DNA of 52,161 bases from Lachnospira sp. UBA4346 (lineage in GTDB: Bacteria > Bacillota > Clostridia > Lachnospirales > Lachnospiraceae). The position numbers and the translations under genes were made by a program. The stretch's first letter is position 1; every line of letters starts with the position of its first letter. Positions 1 through 8,322 of the stretch are shown one piece after another. Where the stretch lies: contig DGTC01000013.1 of the NCBI GenBank assembly GCA_002394205.1, positions 1 through 52,161 on the forward strand, written 5' to 3'. The notes below the pieces were generated by a model that searched no databases, was not told the DNA's origin, and worked only from the letters and a program-made list of their open reading frames with translations.

Positions 1-654
1 CATACGTGCTCCAGGTGGTTCATTCATCTGACCGAATACCAAGGCTGTCTTTTCTAATACACCGGATGCCTTCATTTCTGACCACAAATCATTTCCTTCT
101 CTAGAACGTTCTCCAACACCTGTAAAAATAGAATATCCACCGTGTTCTGTTGCAATATTACGAATCAATTCCTGAATCAATACTGTTTTACCAACACCGG
201 CACCACCAAACAGACCAATTTTACCACCCTTTGCATATGGTGCTAATAAGTCAATAACCTTGATACCTGTCTCTAATACTTCTACAACCGGACTCTGTTC
301 TTCAAATGTAGGCGGATCTCTGTGAATAACCCAATGCTTCTCATTGTCAAGTGATTCACCGCCATCAATGGTATCTCCAAGCACGTTAAACAAACGTCCA
401 AGTGTCTTATCACCAACAGGAACCTTAATTCCTGCACCTGTTGCAATAACTTCCATATCACGATGTAAGCCTTCACTGGATGCCAACATAATACATCTAA
501 CCGTATTATTTCCGATATGCTGTGCAACCTCCATCACACATCGTTTGCCATTGTTATCTACCTCAAGGGCATCTTTGATGTATGGGAGATCATTATTTTC
601 GAATTCTACGTCGATTACAGGTCCCATGACCTGTACGATTCTTCCTTTATTCAT
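1..654 (-). CDS. atpD: F1 ATP synthase subunit beta (partial, C-terminus outside window)
   Basis: Catalytic beta subunit of the F1 head, which binds and converts ADP/ATP at the alpha-beta interface. Translating the minus strand from an ATG at 652-654 gives 218 residues open to the left edge, beginning MNKGRIVQVMGPVIDVEF. The P-loop GGAGVGKT lies near residue 150, followed by GVGERSREGND and FGQMNEPPGARM, all beta-subunit signatures. The remaining half, and any atpC (epsilon), lie to the left of base 1. A GAGAGGA-like ribosome binding site precedes the ATG, and the gene follows atpG by 15 bases, so it is in the same transcript. Identification is certain; only the end is missing. Confidence 0.97.
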   Translation of the reverse strand, partial: MNKGRIVQVMGPVIDVEFENNDLPYIKDALEVDNNGKRCVMEVAQHIGNNTVRCIMLASSEGLHRDMEVIATGAGIKVPVGDKTLGRLFNVLGDTIDGGESLDNEKHWVIHRDPPTFEEQSPVVEVLETGIKVIDLLAPYAKGGKIGLFGGAGVGKTVLIQELIRNIATEHGGYSIFTGVGERSREGNDLWSEMKASGVLEKTALVFGQMNEPPGARM

Positions 655-669
655 CGTTATCCTCCTCTC

Positions 670-1569
670 TTATCGTTTCTTCTTTTTCTTCTGTGACTTT
701 GCACCTGCAACGACTTCTGTAATCTCCTGTGTAATTGCCGCCTGTCTTACTCTGTTATACTGAATTGACAGATCATGTAACATCGCCTGAGCACTGTTTG
801 TCGCAGCCTGCATTGCCATCATTCGAAGATTCTGTTCACTTGAAAATGATTCTACAAGTGCTCCATATATAAATCCCTGAACATAATTTGGAATAATGTT
901 ATTAATAACGTCATCCGCAGATGGTGAAAGAACCAATTCTTCCTGACGAACCCCTGCCGGAATCTTAGAATGAGAGAAATCATTTGTTGCAAGCGGCAGT
1001 AATTTTACACGTTCTGCTTCCACCTGCATACTATTTACCATTCTTGTATAAATCATAACCACTTCATCAAGTTCTTTATCTAAGAAAGCTCCCAGAATAA
1101 CATCTGCAATACTTCTTGCTCTTCCGACTGTTGGATTCTGTGCCGTGTAGTGGAACTGGTGTGCGATTTCCAACCCCTTTTTCTGGAAATAGTGTCGTCC
1201 CATTTCCCCTACAACATATAACTTTGTATTTGGGTTATTGCACATACAATCTTCTACTTCTTTGAAAATATTATGATTATAAGATCCTGCAAGACCTTTA
1301 TCTGCTGTTACAACGATATAACCAACCTTTCTTTTGTCAGCTGCAACTTCTGTTCGCTGATCAAAGAAACGATTGTGTTCCATTTCAGGTACGTGTCTTA
1401 AGATTCTGCTGATTTCACCCTGCATCGCATAGAAGTAAGGTTCTGTATCAGCAAGTGTCTTTTTTGCTTTTTTGAGCTTAGAGGACGAAATCATATACAT
1501 AGCATTTGTAATCTTCATCGTATCTTTGATACTTTTCATTCTGCTCTGGATTTCTCTGGCATTTGCCAT
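670..1569 (-). CDS. atpG: F1 ATP synthase subunit gamma
   Basis: Central rotor shaft of F1. The 299-residue product starts MANAREIQSRMKSIKDTMKI, the usual N-terminal helix of gamma, and ends with the paired C-terminal helix (NLRMMAMQAATNSAQAMLHD, then IQYNRVRQAAITQEITEVVAGA) that forms the coiled coil inside the alpha3beta3 ring. Length is normal for the family (about 285-300). The C-terminus carries an extra lysine-rich tail (SQKKKKKR), which is unremarkable. It lies 17 bases downstream of atpA and 15 upstream of atpD in the same operon. Confidence 0.97.
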   Translation of the reverse strand: MANAREIQSRMKSIKDTMKITNAMYMISSSKLKKAKKTLADTEPYFYAMQGEISRILRHVPEMEHNRFFDQRTEVAADKRKVGYIVVTADKGLAGSYNHNIFKEVEDCMCNNPNTKLYVVGEMGRHYFQKKGLEIAHQFHYTAQNPTVGRARSIADVILGAFLDKELDEVVMIYTRMVNSMQVEAERVKLLPLATNDFSHSKIPAGVRQEELVLSPSADDVINNIIPNYVQGFIYGALVESFSSEQNLRMMAMQAATNSAQAMLHDLSIQYNRVRQAAITQEITEVVAGAKSQKKKKKR

Positions 1570-1586
1570 ATGTCTACCTCCTTACT

Positions 1587-3095
1587 CTATTGAAACGTCT
1601 TCTTGTAAGCATTTGCAATCTCAAGAATCTGATCCTTTAACGCGTCTGTAAGGACTTTTTCTGTCTCAATCTTTTCAATGACATCTTTGTGCATTGTATC
1701 AAAATGAGCGAGCAAATCCATCTGGAACTTCTTAATCTTGCTCTTCTCAATATCCACCATCACTTTATTTGTCGCAGCACACAGTGTAATAACCTGTTCT
1801 GCCATACTAAGCGGTCTGCACAAAGGCTGCTTTAATAATTCCATCAAAGAATTTCCATACTGCAGCTGTGCCTTTGTTGTCGCATCCAAATCAGAACTAA
1901 ACTGTGTAAATACTTCCATTTCCCGAAACTGCGCCAAATCAATACGAATACTTCCTGATGCCTTCTTCATTGCCTTTGTTTGGGCTGCACCACCAACTCT
2001 GGATACAGATAAACCAACATTTACGGCTGGTCGCATACCTGAGAAGAATAAATCACTCTCTAAGAAAATCTGACCATCTGTAATAGAAATAACATTGGTT
2101 GGAATATAGGCAGATACATCGCCTGCCTGTGTCTCGATAATCGGCAATGCTGTAATAGAACCGCCTCCAAGTTCATCATTTAACTTACTTGAACGCTCTA
2201 ATAATCTTGAATGTAAATAGAATACATCACCCGGATATGCTTCACGTCCCGGTGAACGCTCTAACAACAATGATAATGCTCTATATGCAACGGCATGCTT
2301 TGACAAATCATCGTATACAATCAATACATCTTTGCCATTGTGCATAAAATATTCTGCCAACGCTGTTGCAGAATAAGGTGCAATATACTGTAATGGTGCC
2401 GGATCACTGGCCGTTGCAGATACAACGATAGAATAATCCATCGCTCCATTTTTTGTTAATGTATTCACAATCTTTGCAACCGTAGAAGCCTTCTGACCGA
2501 TTGCAACATAAATACAGATTACATCTTTCCCCTTTTGGTTTAACATTGCATCGATTGCAATAGATGTCTTACCTGTCTGTCTGTCACCGATAATCAACTC
2601 TCTCTGTCCCTTACCGATTGGGAACATCGAATCAATTGCCAAGATACCAGTCTGTAATGGTTCATCAACCGATTTACGATCTGTAATACCGGGAGCTTCC
2701 TGTTCGATTGGACGATAATCCACGCTTTCAATATCGCCTTTGCCATCGATTGGGGCACCAAGTGCATCAATAATTCTTCCAATAAATGCATCCCCTACCG
2801 GAATACCTGCTTTCTTATGGGTACGAACAACCTTAGAACCTTCTCTGATTCCGGTGTCCTTACCAAATAAGATACATCCAATCTCTGTCTTACGGATATC
2901 CTGAACCATGCCCTTGATACCTGTATCAAAGACAACGATTTCACCATACATCGCATGGTCAATACCATAGACTGTTGCGATACCGTCACCTACCCAGATG
3001 ACCGTACCTGTTTCTTTATCCGATGTATCATATTCAAAATTTTCTATTTCACTCTTTAAGATAGAGATTATCTCTTCTGAACGAATCGAACTCAA
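1587..3095 (-). CDS. atpA: F1 ATP synthase subunit alpha
   Basis: Non-catalytic nucleotide-binding subunit of F1, 502 residues, normal length. The P-loop GDRQTGKT is near residue 170, and the alpha signature PAVNVGLSVSRVGG is near residue 365. The start is a TTG codon at 3093-3095, preceded by AGAGGTGA at good spacing; the N-terminal MSSIRSEEIISILKSEIENF matches the family start, so TTG is preferred over internal ATGs. The gene starts 4 bases after atpH ends and is followed by atpG. Confidence 0.97.
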   Translation of the reverse strand: MSSIRSEEIISILKSEIENFEYDTSDKETGTVIWVGDGIATVYGIDHAMYGEIVVFDTGIKGMVQDIRKTEIGCILFGKDTGIREGSKVVRTHKKAGIPVGDAFIGRIIDALGAPIDGKGDIESVDYRPIEQEAPGITDRKSVDEPLQTGILAIDSMFPIGKGQRELIIGDRQTGKTSIAIDAMLNQKGKDVICIYVAIGQKASTVAKIVNTLTKNGAMDYSIVVSATASDPAPLQYIAPYSATALAEYFMHNGKDVLIVYDDLSKHAVAYRALSLLLERSPGREAYPGDVFYLHSRLLERSSKLNDELGGGSITALPIIETQAGDVSAYIPTNVISITDGQIFLESDLFFSGMRPAVNVGLSVSRVGGAAQTKAMKKASGSIRIDLAQFREMEVFTQFSSDLDATTKAQLQYGNSLMELLKQPLCRPLSMAEQVITLCAATNKVMVDIEKSKIKKFQMDLLAHFDTMHKDVIEKIETEKVLTDALKDQILEIANAYKKTFQ

Positions 3096-3099
3096 AATA

Positions 3100-3612
3100 T
3101 CACCTCTTTACTATCTTTTCCTGTAACTGCTTAATCTTACCTGCTACACTTCTGTCAATTTCAATATCGCCAACCTGTAATACGAAACCACCAATAAGCT
3201 GTGGGCAATGTTCATACTGCAATACCACTTCCTTTTTGTGGAAACGGTTGCGCAAATATGCCTTCATGCCTTCTGCCTGCTTTTCATCCGGCTTATCGAC
3301 ATAGCGAAGAGTTGCAGATAAAATACCGTTCTTTTCATTTGTGTACGCTTTATATGCCTTTGCGATTTCATAGATTTCATCTATGTTATGGTAATGGCAT
3401 AAAACTTTCAAAAATGAATGTATTTCCTTTGGAAATACCTTGTCTATAATGCAATCCTTTGTATGCATTGGAATAACAGGACTTGTCAGACTCTCCATTA
3501 ACGCATCTGTTTCCTGAAAAATCTCTACCGTATCTGTAAGGAAACGCTTTTCAATTCCCAATTCATACAAAACAATTGCATAATTAATGGATATCTGTGT
3601 CACCTGCATCAC
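3100..3612 (-). CDS. atpH: F1 ATP synthase subunit delta
   Basis: Delta (OSCP-like) subunit linking F1 to the peripheral stalk; about 170 residues. The N-terminal TQISINYAIVLYELGIEKRF is the helical OSCP domain start and the C-terminal GGFVLQVGDIEIDRSVAGKI is the most conserved OSCP motif (GG-x-D-x-S-x-x-x-K/R-L). The start is uncertain: GTG at 3612, ATG at 3609 or GTG at 3603 are all possible; the last would give the family-like start MTQIS. The 5' end overlaps the 3' end of atpF by 29 bases, suggesting translational coupling. Confidence 0.95.
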   Translation of the reverse strand: MMQVTQISINYAIVLYELGIEKRFLTDTVEIFQETDALMESLTSPVIPMHTKDCIIDKVFPKEIHSFLKVLCHYHNIDEIYEIAKAYKAYTNEKNGILSATLRYVDKPDEKQAEGMKAYLRNRFHKKEVVLQYEHCPQLIGGFVLQVGDIEIDRSVAGKIKQLQEKIVKR

Positions 3613-4084
3613 CTGCTTTACTCAAAAATTCATCATAAAGTTTCACATTATCAAGTCCACTTGCCTGATCGCGAATTACCTGTGTTGCCGCATGCATTGC
3701 AATCGAAGCAATTTCACTTTCCATATCTTGCAATGCTTTCTGCTTATCTGCAACAATATTTTCTTCCGCGCGGGATACAATTCTTGCTGCTTCTGCATTG
3801 GCATTGGATACGATACGCTCATATTCTGCCTGTGCACTCTGCTTTGCATCTGCAATAACGCCTGCCGCCTTCGCATCTGCATCTTTGAATGCAGCTTCAT
3901 ATTCTGTCTTCATCTGTTCTGCCTGTTTTTGCGCATTTGCAGCACTTGAAAACTGTTCATCAATCAAAGCCTTTCTCTTTTCCATAACTTCAATAACCGG
4001 ACCGAAGAGAAACTTCTTCAACAATACGAATAAAATCAGCAGATTGATTATAGTAAAGACAAGATTATAATCTAATCTAAGCAT
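3584..4084 (-). CDS. atpF: Fo ATP synthase subunit b
   Basis: Peripheral stalk subunit b, 166 residues: one N-terminal membrane helix (about residues 8-28, VFTIINLLILFVLLKKFLFG) and a long charged, alanine-rich coiled coil. The conserved segment PVIEVMEKRKALIDEQF follows the membrane helix. Found between atpE and atpH as expected. The last 29 bases overlap atpH in another frame. Only one b-type gene is present, so a b2 homodimer is inferred. Confidence 0.95.
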   Translation of the reverse strand: MLRLDYNLVFTIINLLILFVLLKKFLFGPVIEVMEKRKALIDEQFSSAANAQKQAEQMKTEYEAAFKDADAKAAGVIADAKQSAQAEYERIVSNANAEAARIVSRAEENIVADKQKALQDMESEIASIAMHAATQVIRDQASGLDNVKLYDEFLSKAGDAGDTDIH

Positions 4085-4115
4085 CTTTTACGCCTGCCTT
4101 TCTTTATTCTTATGA

Positions 4116-4340
4116 TTACTTTAATAACATGATAATTAACAATGCGATTACGAAACCGTAAATAGCTGTTGCTTCGGCAAGTGCTGCACCAAGTAACAAT
4201 GCTTTACTAATCTTTCCTTCTGCTTCCGGCTGTCTTGCGATTGCGTCAACTGCCTTTCCTGTTGCTCCACCAATACCAAGACCTGCTCCAATACCTGTAA
4301 ATACAGCGATACCTGCTCCGATTGCGATAAGTGTTGTCAT
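4116..4340 (-). CDS. atpE: Fo ATP synthase subunit c
   Basis: Proteolipid of the c ring, only 74 residues with two membrane helices joined by the polar loop ARQPEAEGK. The ion-carrying glutamate is in AEATAIYGFV in helix 2. Compared with Na+-dependent c subunits (Ilyobacter type: a Gln in helix 1 and Glu-Ser-Thr with a Tyr in helix 2), the helix-1 position is Ile (GLGIGG) and the Ser after Glu is Ala, while Thr and Tyr are kept. That combination suggests H+ rather than Na+ coupling, but this is an inference. AAGGAG precedes the ATG. It lies between atpB and atpF. Confidence 0.96.
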   Translation of the reverse strand: MTTLIAIGAGIAVFTGIGAGLGIGGATGKAVDAIARQPEAEGKISKALLLGAALAEATAIYGFVIALLIIMLLK

Positions 4341-4381
4341 AATGTTAATCTCCTTTTCTTTTCCTTACTTCAATTACTTAA

Positions 4382-5083
4382 TTATTCAACTTCAATTGCT
4401 TCTTTAATAAAAAGCGACGTCAAAAATACAAATACGTATGCCTGAATCAAACCATCAAAAATATCAAAATAAAAACTGAATGCGACTGGAACGACTACCG
4501 GAACAACCAGCTTAATTAATTCCATAACGACAAATGCACCAAGTACATTACCAAATAATCGCATACAAAGTGATAATGGTCTGATAAACAACTCAAGCAC
4601 GTTAATAGGTGCCACAATTGCTACTGGTTCTGCAAAGTTCTTTACCCAGCCTTTTACACCTCGTGCATGTATACCTGCGTATTCAATCAATACAATACTC
4701 ATGATTGCGAGCGCCGCAGTAACATTTAACGATTTCGTTGGAGGCTTAAATCCGAACAAACCGATGACATTAGAAATACCGATATAAATAACTACTGTAG
4801 ACAGATAAGGAATATATCGTCTTCCGTTCTTACCCATTGTACCTTCAAAGAAGTCATACAAAAAGCCTACTGCACTTTCTAATAACAACTGTTTCTTTCC
4901 GGGGTTCTCCACTTTCAAATTCCTTACAAGACATATAGATAATAGAACCAATACTGCCATGATAATCCATGTGACAACGACTGCCTCTGATATCTCTATC
5001 CCTCCGAATATCGGAATTGTGAAAACGGTATTACAATTCAGTTCCTCGAGCAATGAGTTTACCAATTCGTCCGTAATACTCAC
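4382..5083 (-). CDS. atpB: Fo ATP synthase subunit a
   Basis: Stator subunit a, 233 residues with five or six membrane helices. The essential arginine is in LSLCMRLFGNVLGAFVVMEL, the diagnostic motif of subunit a. The translation start is GTG at 5081-5083 (MSITDELVNSL) with AAAGGA close upstream. First gene of the operon; no atpI or atpZ-like gene lies upstream, which is short of the full bacterial set. A promoter is visible about 120 bases upstream. Confidence 0.96.
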   Translation of the reverse strand: MSITDELVNSLLEELNCNTVFTIPIFGGIEISEAVVVTWIIMAVLVLLSICLVRNLKVENPGKKQLLLESAVGFLYDFFEGTMGKNGRRYIPYLSTVVIYIGISNVIGLFGFKPPTKSLNVTAALAIMSIVLIEYAGIHARGVKGWVKNFAEPVAIVAPINVLELFIRPLSLCMRLFGNVLGAFVVMELIKLVVPVVVPVAFSFYFDIFDGLIQAYVFVFLTSLFIKEAIEVE

Positions 5084-5198
5084 TTCCTTTCTTCTGATTT
5101 TGCTTCTTCTATCATGCTGTGTGATACCTGTGGGATTGTTTAATAAATATCAAACACATTTATAATAAGAAGGAACACAATCTTCCTGAGACGACTAG

Positions 5199-5227
5199 AT
5201 TATGTCACTTTTTGTAAAAAATGGCAA
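5199..5227 (-). promoter_or_regulatory. Sigma-A promoter of the atp operon
   Basis: Minus strand TTGCCA (5222-5227), 17-base spacer, CATAAT (5199-5204). This leaves a leader of roughly 110 bases before atpB. The 5084-5553 gap otherwise holds this promoter, the nifU terminator and AT-rich DNA with no supported gene. Confidence 0.6.
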
Positions 5228-5417
5228 GTTTTTTTCATTTCTATTTTCGATACCAGTTATGCAAAATTATGACAAACCACGTTTTTTTCACATGGTGTTT
5301 TTTGTGAATTTTGATATATAGGTAAAAAACTTTCTATGGTAAAAATGTATAATTATATATATCCCCCCTATTTTTTGTCTAATTTACACAATTTTTAATT
5401 TATGATTTTATGCAAAA

Positions 5418-5462
5418 AAATAGGAGAATTTCAATGATAAAACACTGATATTCTCCTATTTT
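5418..5462 (-). terminator. Intrinsic terminator after nifU
   Basis: Perfect inverted repeat ATAGGAGAAT (5420-5429) / ATTCTCCTAT (5450-5459) with a 20-base loop. On the minus strand the stem is followed by a run of seven T, so it ends the nifS-nifU transcript. The plus-strand side also has Ts, so it may work both ways. Confidence 0.8.
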
Positions 5463-5553
5463 AAAATTTAATTTATATTTTGTTTATATTCTGTTATGAT
5501 TCTTTTTAGAAATGCATATATTTCCTTTTAGAATTCGGAATTATTGCACAAAT

Positions 5554-5997
5554 TTATTCCTCATCCTCGTCTTCTTCGCCTTCATGAATATCATTCTTAG
5601 GCTCTGAAAGTCCAGGAATCTCGATATTGTTCTTCTGTGCATAATCCCAAAGAGCTGCATGAATAGACTCTTCTGCTAATAATGAGCAGTGAACCTTAAC
5701 TGGCGGCAAACCATCTAAGGCTTCCATTACAGCTTTGTTCGTTACCTGTAATGCTTCATAAATAGTCTTACCCTTCACAAGTTCTGTAGCCATACTGCTT
5801 GTTGCAACTGCTGCGCCACAACCAAACGTCTTAAACTTACAATCCTTGATAATCTTTGTTTCTTCATCAATATCTAAATAAATTCTCATGATATCGCCAC
5901 ATTTTGCATTACCAACTGTACCAACACCACTTGCATTTTCAATTTCTCCAACGTTTCTTGGGTTTGAAAAATGATCCATTACCTTTTCGCTATACAT
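5554..5997 (-). CDS. nifU: Iron-sulfur cluster scaffold protein NifU/IscU
   Basis: Scaffold on which new Fe-S clusters are built from sulfur supplied by the cysteine desulfurase. 147 residues, starting MYSEKVMDHFSNPRNVGEIE. The three ligand cysteines are present in NAKCGD, TFGCGAA and KVHCSLLAEE, and the Asp of CGD is retained. It has only the IscU-like N-terminal domain, followed by a very acidic tail (HEGEEDEDEE), as seen in clostridial NifU. It lies 24 bases after nifS, so both are in one operon, ending at the terminator at 5418-5462. Confidence 0.95.
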   Translation of the reverse strand: MYSEKVMDHFSNPRNVGEIENASGVGTVGNAKCGDIMRIYLDIDEETKIIKDCKFKTFGCGAAVATSSMATELVKGKTIYEALQVTNKAVMEALDGLPPVKVHCSLLAEESIHAALWDYAQKNNIEIPGLSEPKNDIHEGEEDEDEE

Positions 5998-6021
5998 CCT
6001 GTTTCCTCCAGTCTCTTTCTA

Positions 6022-7206
6022 TTACTGCTGATTCTCTTTTACGAAATCTTCGTATAAAGGTGACATGCTTCTTAAACGTTCAATAATCTTCTTTAACTCA
6101 TCTACTACATAATCTACATCTTCCATCGTTGTATCTTCTGAAAGTGTTAAACGAAGTGAACCATGTGCAATTTCATGAGGCAAACCAATTGCCAACAATA
6201 CGTGTGACGGATCTAATGAACCTGATGTACAAGCAGATCCACTGGATGCGCATACACCCTTCTGGTCTAACATAATCAAGAGTGATTCACCCTCAACAAA
6301 ACGGAAACAGCAGTTTACGTTATTTGGTAAACGCTTTACACGATCACCATTCAAACGTACATATGGAATCTCATCTAAGATTCTGTTAATCAAATGATCA
6401 CGAACTTCTGATTCCTTCTTAATATTCTCATCCATATTCTTGTGTGCAATCACAGCTGCTTCTGCCATACCGACAATACCAGGTACATTGTGTGTACCAG
6501 CTCTTCTAGAACGTTCCTGTGAACCGCCATGAACAAACGCACCGAGCTTAACACCATTGCGCAGATACATAAATCCAATTCCCTTAGGACCATGGAACTT
6601 ATGACCGCTGACACTCATCATATCAATATTCATATCCTTCACATTGATTGGAATATGTGCAAATGCCTGTACAGCATCTGTATGGAATAATACATCATGC
6701 TTCTTTGCAATTTCACCAATTTCCTTAATTGGCTCAATTGTTCCGATTTCATTATTGGCAAACATAATTGAAATTAAAATTGTTGTTGGACGAATCGCCT
6801 TTTCTAATTCTTCTAAGCTGATTAATCCGTTTTCATCTACATCAAGGTATGTTACCTCAAAACCATTCTTTTCAAGATATTCGCATGTATGCAAAATCGC
6901 ATGATGCTCAATCTTAGAAGTGATAATATGATTACCCTTGTCCTTCTTTGCAAAAGCTGTTGAAATCAATGCCCAGTTATCAGACTCACTACCACCGCCT
7001 GTAAAATAAATCTCGTTCGACTTCGCACCAATCAAATTGGCAATCGTATCTCTTGCTTCATCTACTGCTGCCTTGGCATCCTGTGCAAAACTATATACGG
7101 AAGACGGATTGCTGTAATTCTCCATAAAATATGGCTTCATCTTCTCAAACACTTCTGGTTTAACAGCCGTTGTCGCTGCATTATCAAGATAAATTAACTT
7201 GTTCAT
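6022..7206 (-). CDS. nifS: Cysteine desulfurase NifS/IscS
   Basis: PLP enzyme that takes sulfur from cysteine for Fe-S clusters and tRNA thiolation. 394 residues from the ATG at 7204-7206 (MNKLIYLDNAATT), chosen because AGAGGAAAGAG sits directly upstream; an in-frame ATG 39 bases earlier lacks such a site. PLP lysine is in SVSGHKFHGPKGIGF, and the catalytic cysteine is in GVCASSGSACTSGSLDPSHVL. It is upstream of nifU and downstream of the Rrf2-type regulator; mnmA, a sulfur acceptor partner, is close by. Confidence 0.96.
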   Translation of the reverse strand: MNKLIYLDNAATTAVKPEVFEKMKPYFMENYSNPSSVYSFAQDAKAAVDEARDTIANLIGAKSNEIYFTGGGSESDNWALISTAFAKKDKGNHIITSKIEHHAILHTCEYLEKNGFEVTYLDVDENGLISLEELEKAIRPTTILISIMFANNEIGTIEPIKEIGEIAKKHDVLFHTDAVQAFAHIPINVKDMNIDMMSVSGHKFHGPKGIGFMYLRNGVKLGAFVHGGSQERSRRAGTHNVPGIVGMAEAAVIAHKNMDENIKKESEVRDHLINRILDEIPYVRLNGDRVKRLPNNVNCCFRFVEGESLLIMLDQKGVCASSGSACTSGSLDPSHVLLAIGLPHEIAHGSLRLTLSEDTTMEDVDYVVDELKKIIERLRSMSPLYEDFVKENQQ

Positions 7207-7408
7207 CTCTTTCCTCTTTTCTGTGCTACTAAATTTATTATGCATTTATGTCTTAGATTCTACCACAAGAAATGAATTCTGTGTAGTATTTCTTATTATA
7301 CAATTGTTCTTATATTTTCAATTGGCATAAATCCATTCTCTATGCTATACTATATCAGATATGTTGTAACACGTCCATATCATACTGTATATCCCATATC
7401 ATATAGGT

Positions 7409-7494
7409 TTACTATGAATTATTTTCTAAAAATAAAACTCACCAGAATCGTGGCGTTATTTCCCCGTTTATCCGACAAGTTTAATTCATAGTAA
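7409..7494 (-). ncRNA. Candidate structured leader or small RNA before nifS
   Basis: A perfect 13-base inverted repeat (TTACTATGAATTA, 7409-7421; TAATTCATAGTAA, 7482-7494) encloses 60 bases. Read on the minus strand, the interior contains a small hairpin CGCCA/TGGTG with a CGATTC loop. A consensus-like promoter (7512-7539) would start transcription just upstream of the first arm. It could be a regulatory leader of nifS, a small RNA, or a small terminal-repeat element. I do not recognise it as a known riboswitch class. The 7207-7551 gap otherwise holds only this and the promoter. Confidence 0.35.
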
Positions 7495-7511
7495 CTTGGT
7501 ATGTTATATAC

Positions 7512-7539
7512 ATTATACACCTCATACCAAGTTTGTCAA
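7512..7539 (-). promoter_or_regulatory. Promoter with palindromic operator upstream of nifS
   Basis: Minus strand TTGACA (7534-7539), 16-base spacer, TATAAT (7512-7517): both hexamers are perfect consensus. A palindrome AACTTGGTATG (7493-7503) / CATACCAAGTT (7522-7532) spans the -10 region and likely start site, which is where a repressor would act. Given the neighbouring Rrf2/IscR-like gene, it may be the operator of that regulator (inference). Confidence 0.6.
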
Positions 7540-7551
7540 TATTGAACACAA

Positions 7552-7986
7552 TTAAATTATATAATTTTTATTTTTTTCCTGCTGCCATTCTACAAGATCT
7601 GCTAATGTAATATTATCTACCACATCATTAATCGCTTCACTAATCCTCTTCCATACAATATATGTTACACAGCCATCTTCCTTGCTGCATGAAACAGCAT
7701 CATCTTCTACACAGCTTACCGGTGCTAACGTTCCTTCTGTCAATGTCAGAATCATTCCTACTGTATATTCTTCCGGCTCTCTCTTTAATAAATAACCGCC
7801 CTGTGCACCACGAATACTTCTAACATATCCTGCTTTATTCAAGATAGATATAATCTGCTCTAAATATTTATCAGATATTTCCTGTCTTTTTGCAATATCC
7901 TTCAGACTAACGGCTTCTCCTGTATTATGCAATGCCAAATCTAACATCAAGCGCAATGCATATCTTCCTTTTGTCGAAATCTTCAT
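7552..7986 (-). CDS. Rrf2/IscR-type transcriptional regulator
   Basis: Winged-helix Rrf2 family repressor, 144 residues from the ATG at 7984-7986 (MKISTKGRYALRLMLDLAL), chosen for GGAGG five bases upstream. The recognition region is ISDKYLEQIISILNKAGYVRSIRGAQGGYLL. Three cysteines follow in CVEDDAVSCSKEDGC, the position of the Fe-S ligands in IscR, so Fe-S sensing is likely; the spacing (C-x7-C-x5-C) differs from E. coli IscR. It sits directly upstream of nifS and nifU, the classical isc context. A CymR-like cysteine-metabolism role is less likely because CymR lacks these cysteines. Confidence 0.88.
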   Translation of the reverse strand: MKISTKGRYALRLMLDLALHNTGEAVSLKDIAKRQEISDKYLEQIISILNKAGYVRSIRGAQGGYLLKREPEEYTVGMILTLTEGTLAPVSCVEDDAVSCSKEDGCVTYIVWKRISEAINDVVDNITLADLVEWQQEKNKNYII

Positions 7987-8133
7987 AAATACCTCCAAAT
8001 GTTTCTATTTGCTCTATCATATCACTATTTCGTGTCAACCCCTATTCCTTGTATTCATACTAATTCGATAGGATATAATACTATTATAAGCATTTTTTGA
8101 AAAAAAGCAAGTAAAACAGAAAAAGTTTATAAA

Positions 8134-8231
8134 AAATGCCCTGTCTGACAGATATTGGTATTGTTCAAACGAATACACATCATACCAGATGTAACGCAAA
8201 CAATATCTGCATAAAACACGACAGGGCATTT
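8134..8231 (-). terminator. Large branched hairpin with T-run after mnmA (candidate structured RNA)
   Basis: A 98-base nested structure: perfect 12-bp outer stem (8134-8145 / 8220-8231), perfect 9-bp inner stem (8149-8157 / 8201-8209), and inside it two adjacent 5-bp hairpins (8158-8162/8172-8176 and 8177-8181/8188-8192), i.e. a three-way junction. On the minus strand a T-run follows the outer stem, so it can terminate mnmA transcription. It is far more elaborate than a simple terminator. Nothing else is supported in the 7987-8322 gap. Confidence 0.55.
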
Positions 8232-8322
8232 CTACTTTATTTTATTCTATTATTTTATTCTATTCCTTTATTGAGGTTCTATTCATGTAACATACAGAAC
8301 AAAGAACACGACATTTTCCATT

